Shown piece by piece: positions 26,073-44,830 of a stretch of DNA of 64,000 nt (its first letter is position 1; each line of letters begins with the position of its first letter). The stretch covers positions 16,861,739 through 16,925,738 of the forward strand of contig NC_046648.1 in the NCBI RefSeq assembly GCF_900324485.2. The letters are read 5' to 3'. Source of the stretch: Mastacembelus armatus (taxonomy: Eukaryota; Chordata; Actinopteri; Synbranchiformes; Mastacembelidae). A program made the position numbers and the translations under genes. A model generated the notes under the pieces. The model was not told the origin of the DNA. It was given only the letters and a program-made list of their open reading frames with translations, and made no database searches.

Positions 26073-27325
26073 GTTTAGGCTTTATACACAAACAGCAGGC
26101 CTGCTGCACTAACCATACGTATCAAACTCCAGCATCCACACAGGGTGCACAGGGACCCTACAACAACACATTTAAACAGGAGCACATGGACAAGGGGTTG
26201 TGATTATGTGGTATATTCAGCTGACAATGAAACACAGCTATGGGATATCATGCAGATAACTAATACTGATGCAGACTGACATATATGTTAGTGTCTCACT
26301 ATGGTATCCATAGTATGACAGGCACGTTGAAGTTAAAATGTATTCCAACCCTGTTACAATGTAATGCACTACACGTTGCCTACAATAAACCAGTAGTAAT
26401 GTAACACGACAACACACAGATGGGGATTAAGCCGGATTTGAAGCATGCAAGTATCACCACCATTCTCTGCTTATAGTGCACACCATTCGAGCGTTTATCT
26501 GAGCGTGTATCAGTGATCATCAAAGGTAGAGTCGAAAGCGAAAAGACCTCGTTCCTATCCTTATATGGTTAGTACGAAGTGCTGCGGTCTCCGGCAACAT
26601 GTCGACCCCTTGCTCCTGCTCTAAACCCCCGGTTCCGCTTACCTTCTGCACAGCGCAGGTCAAATTAAGCAGAACGACGGGAAATACGCAATGTACGTTT
26701 CTCTCTTTGACCAGTGCAGGTCGGACACTTCTGTCAGAATGACCCACAGACACGTTCCGTGCGCAAAAAAAACGCACCGTTCTGAATGCAATTCTACTGT
26801 TTTCAACTTCCCGACCGACGCCGTTTGCGTACGTACGGCCGTACATTCCGCAATGTGCGTGGAAAGGAAATCCATCGTAACAGCGTAAACACCGTTCCAA
26901 ATGTTAACATTTAAAATAATAAAATAAATCAATAAAAATAGATAAAAATAAATAAACTACAAGAATCGAGAAGGCAAATTATATAAGGTAATATGTTTAT
27001 TAATAATTTCCAACTATTTTCTATTAACATTGTGAACAAAGTAGGGCATATACAACATTTATTCACAAAAAAAACCAAAAACATATTTACGTAATAAACA
27101 AACTGCAAATTACAGTATAATTTAAACTATTATATATTGAGGTCCATGTACAGCCTATTTGAATGTATAACATTTCTAGAATGTGGCGCCATGGCATTAC
27201 AACAGAGTGGGCATCTAACTGCATGTTCTCCCTCCTGTCTGGGAGAACTCAAACTGACTAAAGTGCAACACACTGAGCTTACAAACAGGGAGGCATCATT
27301 CAAATGAGCACCTTCTTTGTTTTAG
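26073..27325 (-). other. nat14 5' region and znf628 3' UTR
   Basis: From 26500 to 26880 the sequence is CpG-rich and has no further exon I can recognise, fitting the nat14 promoter and an untranslated first exon. From about 26900 it turns strongly AT-rich and holds the znf628 3' UTR. Minus-strand AATAAA signals appear as TTTATT at 27058-27063 and 26996-27001. Confidence 0.45.
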
Positions 27326-34051
<6,726 letters not shown>

Positions 34052-34560
34052 TACCAGAGCAGGCTGGTGGCAGGTGAGGCTATTCTTAAAAACAAAACAG
34101 GTGTGGATCAGTTCAGGTGCAGTATCATGGTTTTTCTTGCACCTTTACACCTAAGAATGATAACTTGGTAACTCCTGACAAGAAGGTCCCCTTTAAATTC
34201 CAGCCCTTCCTCCATCACTCCCTCCTGCCTTCAGTCTGTGGAGCTAGTCCTCCCTCCCTGCCGTCCTTCTCCTGGCTGGCTGTCAGTCCGTTTCTGCCCG
34301 TCCCCGCAGTGCGGTGCTTACCAGCAATACACACACAGAGGCTGCAGCTAAGTTACACATAAAGGTACTTTACAGCTGTATCCTCGCGTGTCCGGTCAGC
34401 TGTGCAAGCCAACACACAACAACGACAAATATCAGTTTTTACAGTATCAACAAAAACAATCACTGGCCTGCATTTTAAGCTAATGTAGCCCTCGTCAATG
34501 CGGAATAGCTTCGCAAAAATTGTTGGAGAAGGATGTGCATGAATACAAGCTGAAGCAACA

Positions 34561-34572
34561 CTCACCGCCCAT
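34561..34572 (-). promoter_or_regulatory. znf628: Putative znf628 5' UTR exon end with upstream ATG
   Basis: On the minus strand GATGGGCG is followed by a strong GTGAGTG donor. The ATG at 34570-34572 would open a short upstream frame after splicing to the coding exon. The splice pair is inferred. Confidence 0.4.
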
Positions 34573-34718
34573 CTTTGACTCGTTAGAAAACTATATTGTT
34601 GATATTGTCAAAAGGAGCTTGGTCCCGCAGTGTTAATCCACACAACCTTAACAATAAACACAGCACAAACTAATAGGAGTTCTCCGCCCGACGATGCCTC
34701 CTAAGAACAGCGTCAGCG

Positions 34719-34757
34719 ATTGGCTGCTTGCGCCGATAGATGAGATACTGCTATTGG
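34719..34757 (-). promoter_or_regulatory. znf628: Paired CCAAT (NF-Y) boxes of the znf628 promoter
   Basis: ATTGG occurs at 34719-34723 and 34753-34757, which are CCAAT boxes on the znf628 strand 34 bases apart. Both lie about 150-190 bases upstream of the inferred 5' UTR donor, within CpG-richer DNA. Confidence 0.5.
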
Positions 34758-34799
34758 TCAAAAGCTTTAACAGACAGATGACGTTTCTAAACATCATAA

Positions 34800-36013
34800 T
34801 GTTATTTTTATCCTAAAATTGACGGGAAAACATTCGTTAGTGGTGGTGAATATATTGACTTTAAGATCATTAGAAATAATTCAAAAGTGTTATTTTGTCC
34901 GTTCTGTGCTGACTGTTGCGCACAGACGCCTGGGTAATGTAGTGTCTGTATGTTTTTTGCCCCCAACATCCATCTGTCAAAGTTCACATACCAGGTTAGG
35001 TGGGCCATATTTATGAAACATATAATCCATTGTGCACATTCTTTAGTATTTATTTCACCAAGGCACATATTTCACATTGTGGCCAATCAGTGTGTGGAAG
35101 AGGCATCTTGATGTTACAACAATAATAATTTAAAATTGATGGTATAATAATAGTAAATAATAATACAAATTGTATAAAAGTACAAAAAGATAGGAGGCTG
35201 GCTCCGCTGCAGCACAAAATAAATAGTTCCACCAAGTTACTTAAATAAATAGTCAATACTGTAACAAATACTAGAATACTAATGAACAAAAATTATAGTG
35301 ATAAAATTGGTAATCTACATTATATTGTATAAAACCACATAATACACAAAAGCACTGTATACAACTATATATACATTCTTGTATATTTATGTACAGCTGT
35401 ACAGAACATAGTGTCACAATACATAGTATTTTAAGGCTTTGGGTCTTTAACCAAAAAAATTTTTTTTTTTACCCCAAAGCACATGTTCAAAATCAGCCAT
35501 CTCACACATCCAAGAGGCTAATCCTAACAAGTTTGTGCAAAGAATCTAATCAGGTCCGTCAGTGCTCAGCAACAGGGCTTATTTATACAAATTTACCACA
35601 ATGTTGTATATGTCTCCTCATGCAGAACTCAAAAACAAGTATGCACACTTGGCATCCTAACATATACAAATAAATGTAATTAATTTTAGAAGCCATCAGC
35701 TGATATGATAATACGTGGCACTTTTAATATGATTAGAAGATGAGATTAACATCTTCTTAAGTGAGAGATAGTGAAAATCAAGACTGTCCCAATGTATGCT
35801 ACATCTACTGGAAGAAATATTGGTTGAAGAAATACACAAATCCAAAGGAAATTAAGTTAAACAAAAGTCATTATTAAAACTAGAGGCTGAGGAAGTGCTA
35901 CTGTGTGTTTCTTGAGAATCAATGAGACACAAGAACAAAAGAGAAATGTGAGCAAATAAATTCACGTTAGAGACAATACAGAAAAAGATGGGAGTGACAC
36001 ATTACACCTTCAA
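34800..36013. other. Spacer containing the distal il11 3' UTR
   Basis: AT-rich sequence without coding potential. A minus-strand AATAAA appears as TTTATT at 35049-35054 and could be the il11 poly(A) signal, giving a 3' UTR of about 1.3 kb. No other element is recognised. Confidence 0.4.
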
Positions 36014-36069
36014 ATAAATAAAATTAAATAAATTACCAACAGTCAATAAATAAATAAATACATAAATAA
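36011..36069 (-). promoter_or_regulatory. il11: AU-rich element in the il11 3' UTR
   Basis: On the il11 strand this segment contains overlapping ATTTA pentamers (TATTTATTTATTTATTG) and several further ATTTA copies, beginning about 300 bases after the stop codon. This is the layout of a class II cytokine AU-rich element that binds TTP/ZFP36 or HuR. Function is inferred from the motif. Confidence 0.65.
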
Positions 36070-36363
36070 CATGGTCACGAACAAAGCCTTAAGGAGAGAC
36101 TTTGGGGAATTATGATATAACCATTGTACTTAAACTGGCAGTTTGCTTTAACAGGAATTGTGATAGTTGTAACTGGCTGCAGTACGAAGCATCCTTAGTG
36201 GCTCTGATGGAAAGATGTATTTCTGCAACACACATGTCACTGAATGACGTTTGGGCCAACTAATGAATGCTATTGACTGCAGTGCAGACTGACAAATTCC
36301 CCTTTGGCTGTCACGGGACTCCATGTTTCCTAATGGCTCTGCAGCCATAGCGTTTATGGATCA

Positions 36364-39300
36364 TCATTGTACGGCAGGAACTTTGGGTTTGAGGCTGATG
36401 AATGCTCTGTATGCCCAATCACAGAAGAGCTTGAAATGTTGAAGAAGCTCATGGCTGGATTGCAGGACATCAAACTGGTAGGGGAGGTGAGGGGGGAGGG
36501 AGGGGGTGGCTGGAGCCAGCCTTGGTGCTTCAACTCTCAGCATCTGTGGAAGAGAAGACAGACAGACAAAAAAGATTAGAAAAACTTAATTCAATGCCAG
36601 CTTAAGTGATAACAAAATGCCAAATGACATAAAACTCATATGGAGTGATTTAAGATTAAATACCAAAGACAACTGAAAACCAAAAGGTTTACCTGACGGT
36701 GCAGCAGGTTGATGAGAGATTTAATTTCTCTGATCATCTCCACCAGCTTGGGCACTGCAGGGTGGTGATGCTTCTTTGAAACCCTGTTCAGCCATTCGAA
36801 GTGGTGTTCATACAGCTTCAGGTCAGCATGCAGCTGAGACAGCGTAGGTTTCAGCTGGAAACAACACAGACGTACTTTAGAGACCTAGCATGGGTGTGGC
36901 AAGATGGAATTGTGTGGATAGAAACAGACCAGCCCCCTCTCTATCCAGAAACACACACAGACACACACAAACACAGCTGCACACAAATACATTATCAGAA
37001 CATTACCTCAAGATTGTTGAGGTCATTGGCTGATCTGTTGCTCATTTCTGGCAGAGACCTGAACCTGTGGGGCTCCACATCTGAGTCAAATGCATGCTCT
37101 CTCTGAAAGAGAAAACAAGTCACAGAGCAACTGGTTAGTAATTTGCATCAGCACAATTTTACTCATCCTGAGAGAAGTCACGGCAACATAAGGAAAGTAT
37201 TAGTCTAGCACCTCGACCGGACTGTTTTCTGTGCTTAGAGACAGTAGCTCTCACTGAAAGGAGTGTGGTTGATCGGGTCAGTGTGAGTTCACTCACATTC
37301 AACCTCCCCAAATGTCAACAATAAGAGCAGATGACCTGAACCCACAGGATGTTTTCTCCAGGGACTGAGGATAACAACATATGCAGTGACTAAGAAAGCT
37401 CCAAGTGGGACGGACAACACAGGACTGTAGGGAAACTCCAGGGTCACAGCTATAAAAAGACAGGATGACGCAGTGCTGCTGCCCAGCTTTAGTTGTGTTG
37501 TAAACTATGCCCAGACAGCAGATGTAGTTCTCCTTGTGGCCAGCAGAGGGGGATAAACATTACTTTACAGATGCAGCTGTGCTCAAAGGTAGTGCAATTT
37601 AGTATTAAAGATGTTGTCCTGATTCAGTAATGAATGGGGATAAACAGATATGACTGATGTGGCATGCGTCATTTCCAATCAGCAGAGGAACATAACAACA
37701 TTAGGATGATGAGTGCCGAGAAATGTTTTGTATAAACAGGTTGTGTGTGCTTAATGCTTCCTTAACCTGTTATGCTGTTTTTCTTGCTCTGCTGTTTGCT
37801 ACGTGTTGATGTTTTTACTGATGAATGTGCTGCATTGTCTCTCATGTCTCTTCCATCAGCCTTTCATAAGAGCTCACTTATGCTTGTGGTCCGATGTTTT
37901 GTCTCCGTTGCTTTTGTCCTCCTCCGTCCCTTGCTTCCCTCCTCTCTCTCCCGTCTTCTCTCTCTCCCTATGTCTCATACCAGGTGCACAAGCACATGCA
38001 ACATCACACACACATACACCACTGGCTTGTCATCTAGTTGGTTCTCTGATCTCGTCATCTCTTGTGGTTTTTGCTCCATCTTTCTCAGTCTTTAATTCTA
38101 CCTCTTATCCTCCTTTTTCTTGCTCTCTCCATCGTGACCTCACCAGACAGAACTGAGCATCCAGCCTTTTTCTTCCTGAATGCAAATACTGGAATGTGAT
38201 AAATCTTTTTGATTTTTATCAGGTCACTTTGCTGTGGCGACCGAAAGCAAAACACTCAACACTGCACCTACACAACCATGACTATTTACAGAACCCTCAA
38301 TGCACACACAGTCAACCACAAAAATGCATACACACAAACACATATGCACATTTTCGCACCGGTACTGTATGCATGCAAGCACACATACTTACTCACATGA
38401 TTGTGTTGGAAAACCTATATAGGCCTATGTCTATATACATGTTTTTCTCTCTGTAGAGCATCAGTTTCATTGCTTTTTTGCAGGGACTTTCCATGGATTC
38501 CCTTTTTATTTATCTTTCCTAACTTTGTCCTCTCTTTAGTGGAAATCCACACAATGAGGGAAAAAAATAAAAATAAATCTTCCATGTTACTGAACTGTCT
38601 AATACTGTCCCCAAAACTTTTTGATAATGTTGGATTTTCACATCTGGATGCCAGATTAAACCACTGCTACACAATGGCCTGTAACATTGTTTTAAAGCAT
38701 CAAACTGTACAGATGTGCAGAACACACGAACACAGTCTGAATAGAGTTTACTGGCCAAGACTAGAGAGAGTATAGGGCTATTTTTTGATTTTATCTGCTG
38801 AACAAAAGACTTTTAAAGTTTGCATAATGCAAAAATAGACTCTAGATCAGTCATGTGTAACCAGCGATCCAGAGATATGATCCCGCTTTCTTTTCACCTG
38901 TTAAAACACAGTGTTGATACACAATCACCAGCTGGAACCAAACCGGGTTCTCAAATCTGATTGTCCTACCCACTTGACTGTCAACAAAACATTTTGGGCA
39001 AGATTTGTCAGTATTGTAGGTGCTAGTGATTCAGATTTTGCGGGAGAAACAGCTACTGCAATGTCATCCACTGTTCTCCAGTCTAGCCACAAAACAAACA
39101 TGTTTCTATATAAACAGGCCTGTGATATACTTTTCATTTCACAGATGCTTGGGAGTTTTAATTGGATGCAGGTACAGTATTGGCATGTAGTTCTAAATTT
39201 GTCTTGATGGGATATAGACTGACTGATTTTTATAACTTTGTATTGTTACTCTATTCCTTTGAAAACATAAAGTCCCTTGCTAGACCATCACTGTAAATTG

Positions 39301-40770
39301 GTGTTTATTCTCTTTAATTCCATAAGAATTGGTATTGCATGTTCACTGGACTTGATAAATACATTGGCCTGGCATCTTGCTGCTGCTGCCACCAATCAGG
39401 TGACCAGACAAACCAGGAGGTTGCTGAGTCAGACTCCATTCCTCTGGAGTCCAGTGTGGATTAAAAGTGAGATCACTCAGTTAAATCTCCCCTGAGGCTT
39501 TTGTGACCCGATCTAAGCATGTAGATGGACTCCAGCCAGTCTGTCATCAATTAAATCAGCTTATGCCAGACTGAAGTCCTGAACCAAACACTGTTTCCAC
39601 AACAGTGCATGATGCAAATTTAAAGTAATCTGAAGTGTGAGGCAAACTGAAAGGTAACATTAGCCTTACAATCCAATTAAGCAAGGGTCATTGACCAGCA
39701 TCCTCTCCCACCCTAACACTAAAAATTCAATTAGCATTGGATAGTCAGGGTCTCATTAACCTTTCCTCCAATCACTTTCTGACATTGGTGGTCATCATAA
39801 CGTCATTGTCACTTACCAGCAGTTCTTGGGTGAGCTTCATTAGATTTTTGGTCTGATTGGACAGTCTGTCCATGTCACTGGGCCGTCGCTGTGGTACTGG
39901 AGATGCAGACGTGAACACGGGCAGCTGAGCCAACAGCAGCGAGAAGAGGAGCGATGAGGAGGAGTCAAGCAGCACTGGAGGGGTAGAACAAAACGGAAGC
40001 AATTAGTGGAGGGAGTGCTGTCATCTCACCATAATGATAATGACCCCAGGCCATGGCTGTCAGGTCGAGGGGTGGGTATTGCACCATAACATAAACAATA
40101 GCTCCACACTTGGCAGAGGAATCCTGAAGAGCCTCAGTGGCAGAGTCATGTTTTCACAAGCTGAATCACTAAATCACCAAATCATTAAAAACACTGACAC
40201 TGAATATCAGCATCACTTCTTTACCTTAAGCAATGCAATGAATGCTGCTGATTGTCACACCTGCAACTGGATAGGTACGTGGTGGTATAAATTATATAGA
40301 GTTAGCCAAGTGAACTCTCTAACAGTAAGCTCATTCATTCTTTTCCTTTCAAGTTCAAATACAAGAGAGACTAAGTATTAAACCACTGTGGTGTTGAAAT
40401 GATGAATGCTTGATAATTACAGGTGAACCACAAGAATCACAGCCAAAATAACACCGCTGAAGCACCCGAGCACCCTGTCCTAGTGTAACCTTACTTTGAT
40501 AACGGTTTAGGGAATAAAGTTGTCCATAGTAAAAGTCATTTGTCAGCAGACTTATGAATTAAAATAGTTTCTTTTTTTAAAACCGTAAACTGCAAGTGAA
40601 TAAGTTAATGTATGTATAGGATCGACATAATAACAATTAAAAGTCACATAAACGTCACATACCCGCAGTTTAATTAGCGTTTAGGAGCTGAAAAAGAAGT
40701 GGTAATTAACGCACTGAGCAATTAGGCTATAAATTAAACGCACACAGTGATACAGTCACTTACATTTCAT
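36364..40770 (-). CDS. il11: Interleukin-11 (gp130-family cytokine)
   Basis: IL-11 signals through IL-11 receptor alpha and gp130 to JAK/STAT3. Coding exons on the minus strand are 40764-40770, 39817-39974, 37007-37102, 36693-36854 and 36364-36543, giving 200 residues with exact phases and the usual five-exon plan. The tiny first exon encodes Met-Lys plus one base. Residues 1-26 form a signal peptide (MKLLLDSSSSLLFSLLLAQL onward). Helix A follows SDMDRLSNQTKNLMKLTQEL, the middle region has LHADLKLYEHHFEWLNRV and VEMIREIKSLINLLHRQ, and helix D (HFKLFCDWAYRAFISLKP) matches the human LDWAVRGLLLLK, including the key Trp. Two N-glycosylation sequons (NQT, NRS) and one Cys are present, absent from human IL-11. 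Whether this is il11a or il11b is unresolved. Human IL11 is near ZNF628 in 19q13.42. Confidence 0.93.
37537..37552 (+). promoter_or_regulatory. CTCF-like motif in il11 intron 2
   Basis: TGGCCAGCAGAGGGGG closely resembles the CTCF consensus TGGCCACCAGGGGGC. Prediction is from the motif only. Confidence 0.4.
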
Positions 40771-41180
40771 ATTGGTCCAAGAGATGGGTAAAACCAGCAG
40801 GCAAACGTAGATAAATAAATAAATAGAAAATTAATAAATAAATTGAACTCCGGAAATTGTCACGTGCTCCGGTTTCTTCTTCGCACACTTCAGTCAGACT
40901 GAGGAGAAAGTTTGTCAGGACAAGATGAATGAGAGAGCAGGGTGATGACTGCAGCACTCAGGGAGAAAGTAAGAAAAAGAGAGGTAAAAGTCACTATCGT
41001 CAAACTTTGTGTCTAGCGCAAAGTTTGAGATGAGCCCTTGCAGTCTTTATGGAGTGGTGAAGGCAGAGAGACACTTAGGCAGTTTGGAGAGAGAGGCAAC
41101 AGAAATGCAGAGAGAGGGATGCGAGTGTGGTAAGTCCAATTTTTGCGCGCAGTGAAGTGTTTAGGCTTGTTTAAAACTTC

Positions 41181-41223
41181 CTTTATAAAGACGTCGGGCC
41201 TATGACACATCGGCAGTGACTCA
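41181..41223 (-). promoter_or_regulatory. il11: TATA and AP-1 promoter of il11
   Basis: On the minus strand CTTTATAAAGG supplies a TATA box at about 41181-41189. A perfect AP-1 site TGAGTCA lies about 30 bases upstream at 41217-41223, with a GACGTC CRE-like core between them (41190-41195). Transcription would start near 41155, giving a 5' UTR of roughly 380 bases. Mammalian IL11 is also driven by AP-1 next to its TATA box. Confidence 0.6.
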
Positions 41224-41254
41224 CTTCATTCATAAAAACACACACAGACACACG

Positions 41255-41285
<31 letters not shown>

Positions 41286-41292
41286 TCTCTCT
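41255..41292. repeat. (CT)n microsatellite
   Basis: Uninterrupted CT units with one CA break, immediately upstream of the il11 promoter and followed by cytosine/thymine-rich sequence to about 41340. Confidence 0.9.
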
Positions 41293-42013
41293 CCCTCCTC
41301 TCTTTCCTCCTCCCCTCCCTCCTGCTTGTCTCCCTTTGCGAAACTTTAAAAAAATGTTCCGTTGTTTTTTCTCTTTTTTTTCTCTGTCCTCTATCACTTT
41401 CTCCCCTCCTGCCCCGTGCCTATCTCCAGCACTTCCTCCGTCGCATCCCGCTACCTGCGCCTATCAGTCCCATCTACCTCTTTTTATCTTTCCATCTCCA
41501 AATCTCTTCCCCTCTCTATCACTGCAGACGTTTTAAAAAGCCCATTGTTTTCATGTGTATCAGCATATCTCATGTAACCATGTGTCTTTTAGAGCGCTAC
41601 TTTCTACCTGCCCTTTCTTTTTCTTGTGCTTGCCAGTGTTTTGCGTTATATTCAAGGGTGAAATGTCACAGAGACCGTGTTTCTGTCTGTGTTATTCAAT
41701 TTATGGCAGGGCTGTTTTAGGCTACACATGCCACATTCCCTGTATTATAGTTAATACGTAAAGCAAACACCTTTTTTCTCCCGTATTTCTCTCCCTCCTT
41801 TTCTCACCCCTTGCTCTTTTTTTTTTTCAGAGCCCCTCCTGAGACAGCAGGCTGTTATTTCCACTGCCCCCCACCCACCTCCTTCTCTTTTTTCACTCCT
41901 CTTCCTCTTCAGGGTGAAGGAAAGAGTGAGGAGTGAGCGACGGATAGGAGCAGGAGAGAGGTGTTGTCCAGACCAGAAGGGGCCTCTGAAAGTGTTGCAT
42001 AGAAACAGTGAGC

Positions 42014-42015
<2 letters not shown>

Positions 42016-42059
<44 letters not shown>
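42016..42059. repeat. (CA)n microsatellite
   Basis: About 22 uninterrupted CA units. Shorter CA tracts follow at 42315-42332 and 42443-42459. Confidence 0.95.
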
Positions 42060-42060
<1 letters not shown>

Positions 42061-43312
42061 ACAAGATGTTAACACAGACGCACGCTTGGTGGGTGGGGGG
42101 TTGATGGGGTCAACACAGAATACACACACGCACAGAACATGCAGATGGATGCACGCACGCTGTGTCATAGAAAAACATGCTGCTTTAATAAAGCAAAACA
42201 TGCCAAAAAGATGAGTTCAAGGTCAGAAACACACACTCGGACACATGCAGAAACATCACAGTGGAGGGTACACACACCAACATGGTTTCTCACACTGTGT
42301 GTTTCTCTCTCTTTTACACACACACACACACATAGAGCAGGGCAGCCTGGAAACACTCAGTCAGGTGCAGTAAAGCGTGGCCTACTGTTGCAAAGGGCAA
42401 AAATGAGTACTGTATATACTGCAACAAGGGAGTCACAGACAGACACACACACACACACATACAGAGGAGGTGAAACCAGGGAAAAGGAAGAAAGAGTTTT
42501 CGAGTCTGGGTGTGAGATTAGGAGACCCTCATTCACAGACATACACTCATGGTGTGGTTAGAAAATAATTAGTGGTGGGCCTTGAATGCGCACACTCGCA
42601 CACTCATACACGTATACACACAGAGTTGCCAGTCCGGTGGTGGGCCTACACACACAAACAAACACCCTCCAAATGATCAGTGCCTGGTGGCAGTGAGTGG
42701 GTGGCGGAGCTGTTGTGGTTAAAAAAAAAAAAGGTCATGCTCTGTTTTCTCAGGTCAACAGTAAAGAAGAAAAGCAGGGAGTGGATGAGAGTAGAAGAAG
42801 AAGGAGAGGAAATACATGAGTGTGGTTGGACGGAGGGAGATATTGACACACTCGCTCTTTTTAATTTCCCACATCAAAGGGCTGTTTGAAGACACAGCTG
42901 GGGAGAGAAGAAAAGAAAGAGTGAAGTTAGTCACTCTCCCTCATTCCCTCTCTGGGCTGCTTCTCATGATGGGGGTCTTCTGGGTGGTTCTGAAGCAACA
43001 GTCTTCTGTTAGGCCGTCCGCCAGCGCCGATCACTCACACACTGTGACGCTGGGTGTGTGTTTGTGTGGGAGCATGTGCACACGTGCATGGATGTCAGTA
43101 CGCAAAATAAGAGAGGTCATGAATCTTTGTTTGGACCTTTGTTTTTGTGTGTGTGAGAGCGAGCACACACTGGCGCATGCCTGTTGGAAAAGGGGGAATC
43201 CAGGGTTTGTGTAAATGGGTGTGCGTACAGTATATGTGTGTAATTATGGGTATGTGGTGGTATAAGTGTGGTGTCTGTATAACGTGCATGAGCATCAATG
43301 TCTGTGTGTGCA

Positions 43313-43314
<2 letters not shown>

Positions 43315-43344
<30 letters not shown>
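43315..43344. repeat. (GT)n microsatellite
   Basis: About 15 GT units inside a longer GT-biased stretch from 43150. Confidence 0.9.
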
Positions 43345-43345
<1 letters not shown>

Positions 43346-44599
43346 CCTTCATATGCTACCCATTACATCACCAATCTGTGTAAACCACCATAGGAGGAGA
43401 AACAGTGTGAGACACTCAGACTGCGACCTCAAAGACATCAGAGAGGAAGGGGAACCTGTGACAGGGCCTGCCAGACAAACTTTACTCACACAAGCTTCTC
43501 TCAATCCAAGTCATGTTTTACACTAGGCTTCCTGTGTTCCATGTATTCACACATTATTATGCAGGCTTCAGATCACTCGAATGCCTCATGCGCTTCACTC
43601 ACCTTTCGTCGGGTTGTTAATCCACACAGTTGCTCAACTAATTTGCCCTTTCCCCAAGTCATGTTCAAACTATGAGTAATAATGTAATGTTCTTTATAGT
43701 TTTTTTTTTGTCTGACAAGGAAGAGCTTAAGAGATAATTGATATTTATGATTGGGGATTTTTCATTTATTGTTTAGTATGACTAGGGTGACGATCTGATT
43801 ATGAGAACAAATACCAAATCGGTCCATTCTGATCTTGTTGATTTTCTCATAAATGTTTATTGCTGTGGGTTAATTTCCATGTCCAGGTGGATGATTGTGG
43901 ATTTTAGGGTTAAGTCTCATGTTCTGCTTACCTCAGAGTGTCATATGTAAACAGCGAAAATGTTGGCAGTGACGCAACGCTGCTCAGATGGTAAAAAGGA
44001 TTGTAGGAGAAGGAGTAGCAATAAATTCATCATTTTTATGTTGCACTCTCATTTCCTTTAGGGAATTCCAGCAGGGCCTGAGTAAACAAACGCAGAGATT
44101 ATGTTCAAAGAGAAAACCAAATGTCCGACCTATTACTGTTAATATTTACTCTCCTATAACAGGACACTTTCATGTTTCCTCATGACCTCCTCCACCTCCC
44201 CTTTTCTTCCTCTCTACTCTATCACTCTGTCTCCCATTCATTCTCTTCAGTCCGCTGCCAAGTGTGTGACTCCTGCAGGGAATCGTATCTGGGGAATAGT
44301 TGCGGTAACCTTATCCCAATACTGCCCACCACCATCACCACCCCATTCCCATTCTCTCTTCCACTAACCCACTTACACTTCAACCTACGTCAGAGAGAAA
44401 GTGAGCATGTTAATAGTTTAGGGGGGGAATGGGAGAAATAGTGACACACAGGAGGGGGCTGCAGTCATTGGGCAATAAAGTGACGTCTAAGACTTTCTCA
44501 CTGTCAGAGATCAGTGTCAATGTGTCACTGTCGTCTTTCAAATGGATATATGATGAGAGAGTAGACTCTCCTCTCCAGCCCCCTCCAGCCCCCCTCCCC

Positions 44600-44830
44600 T
44601 GGCGAATCTTCAGTTGAGCAAACTCCCCATGGACGTGATTTACAAATTACGCCTGTCAATTGCTCTCTTCCCTTTCCATTCAAGCGGTCCAATAGAGACA
44701 GATATGGCTGTTGTGCATCTGTTGCTTTGCTTTTTTATTAGGCCATTAAAGGAGGACATTAACCAGCATCATTATTGCAGGTTTCCTTCACTGGCTCAGC
44801 TCACGGAGCTGCGCAAAAAGCAGGATGCAG
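44600..44830. other. Candidate conserved noncoding element
   Basis: A unique, repeat-free block between microsatellites containing homeodomain-like cores (TTTACAAATTACGCC, TGTCAATTG, TTATTAGGCC) and an E-box (CATCTG). Composition and motif density resemble teleost enhancers, but conservation was not tested. Confidence 0.3.

Noticed and set aside
42139-42561. 140-codon frame rich in Thr/His
   Set aside because: Produced by (CA)n tracts; no coding signal.
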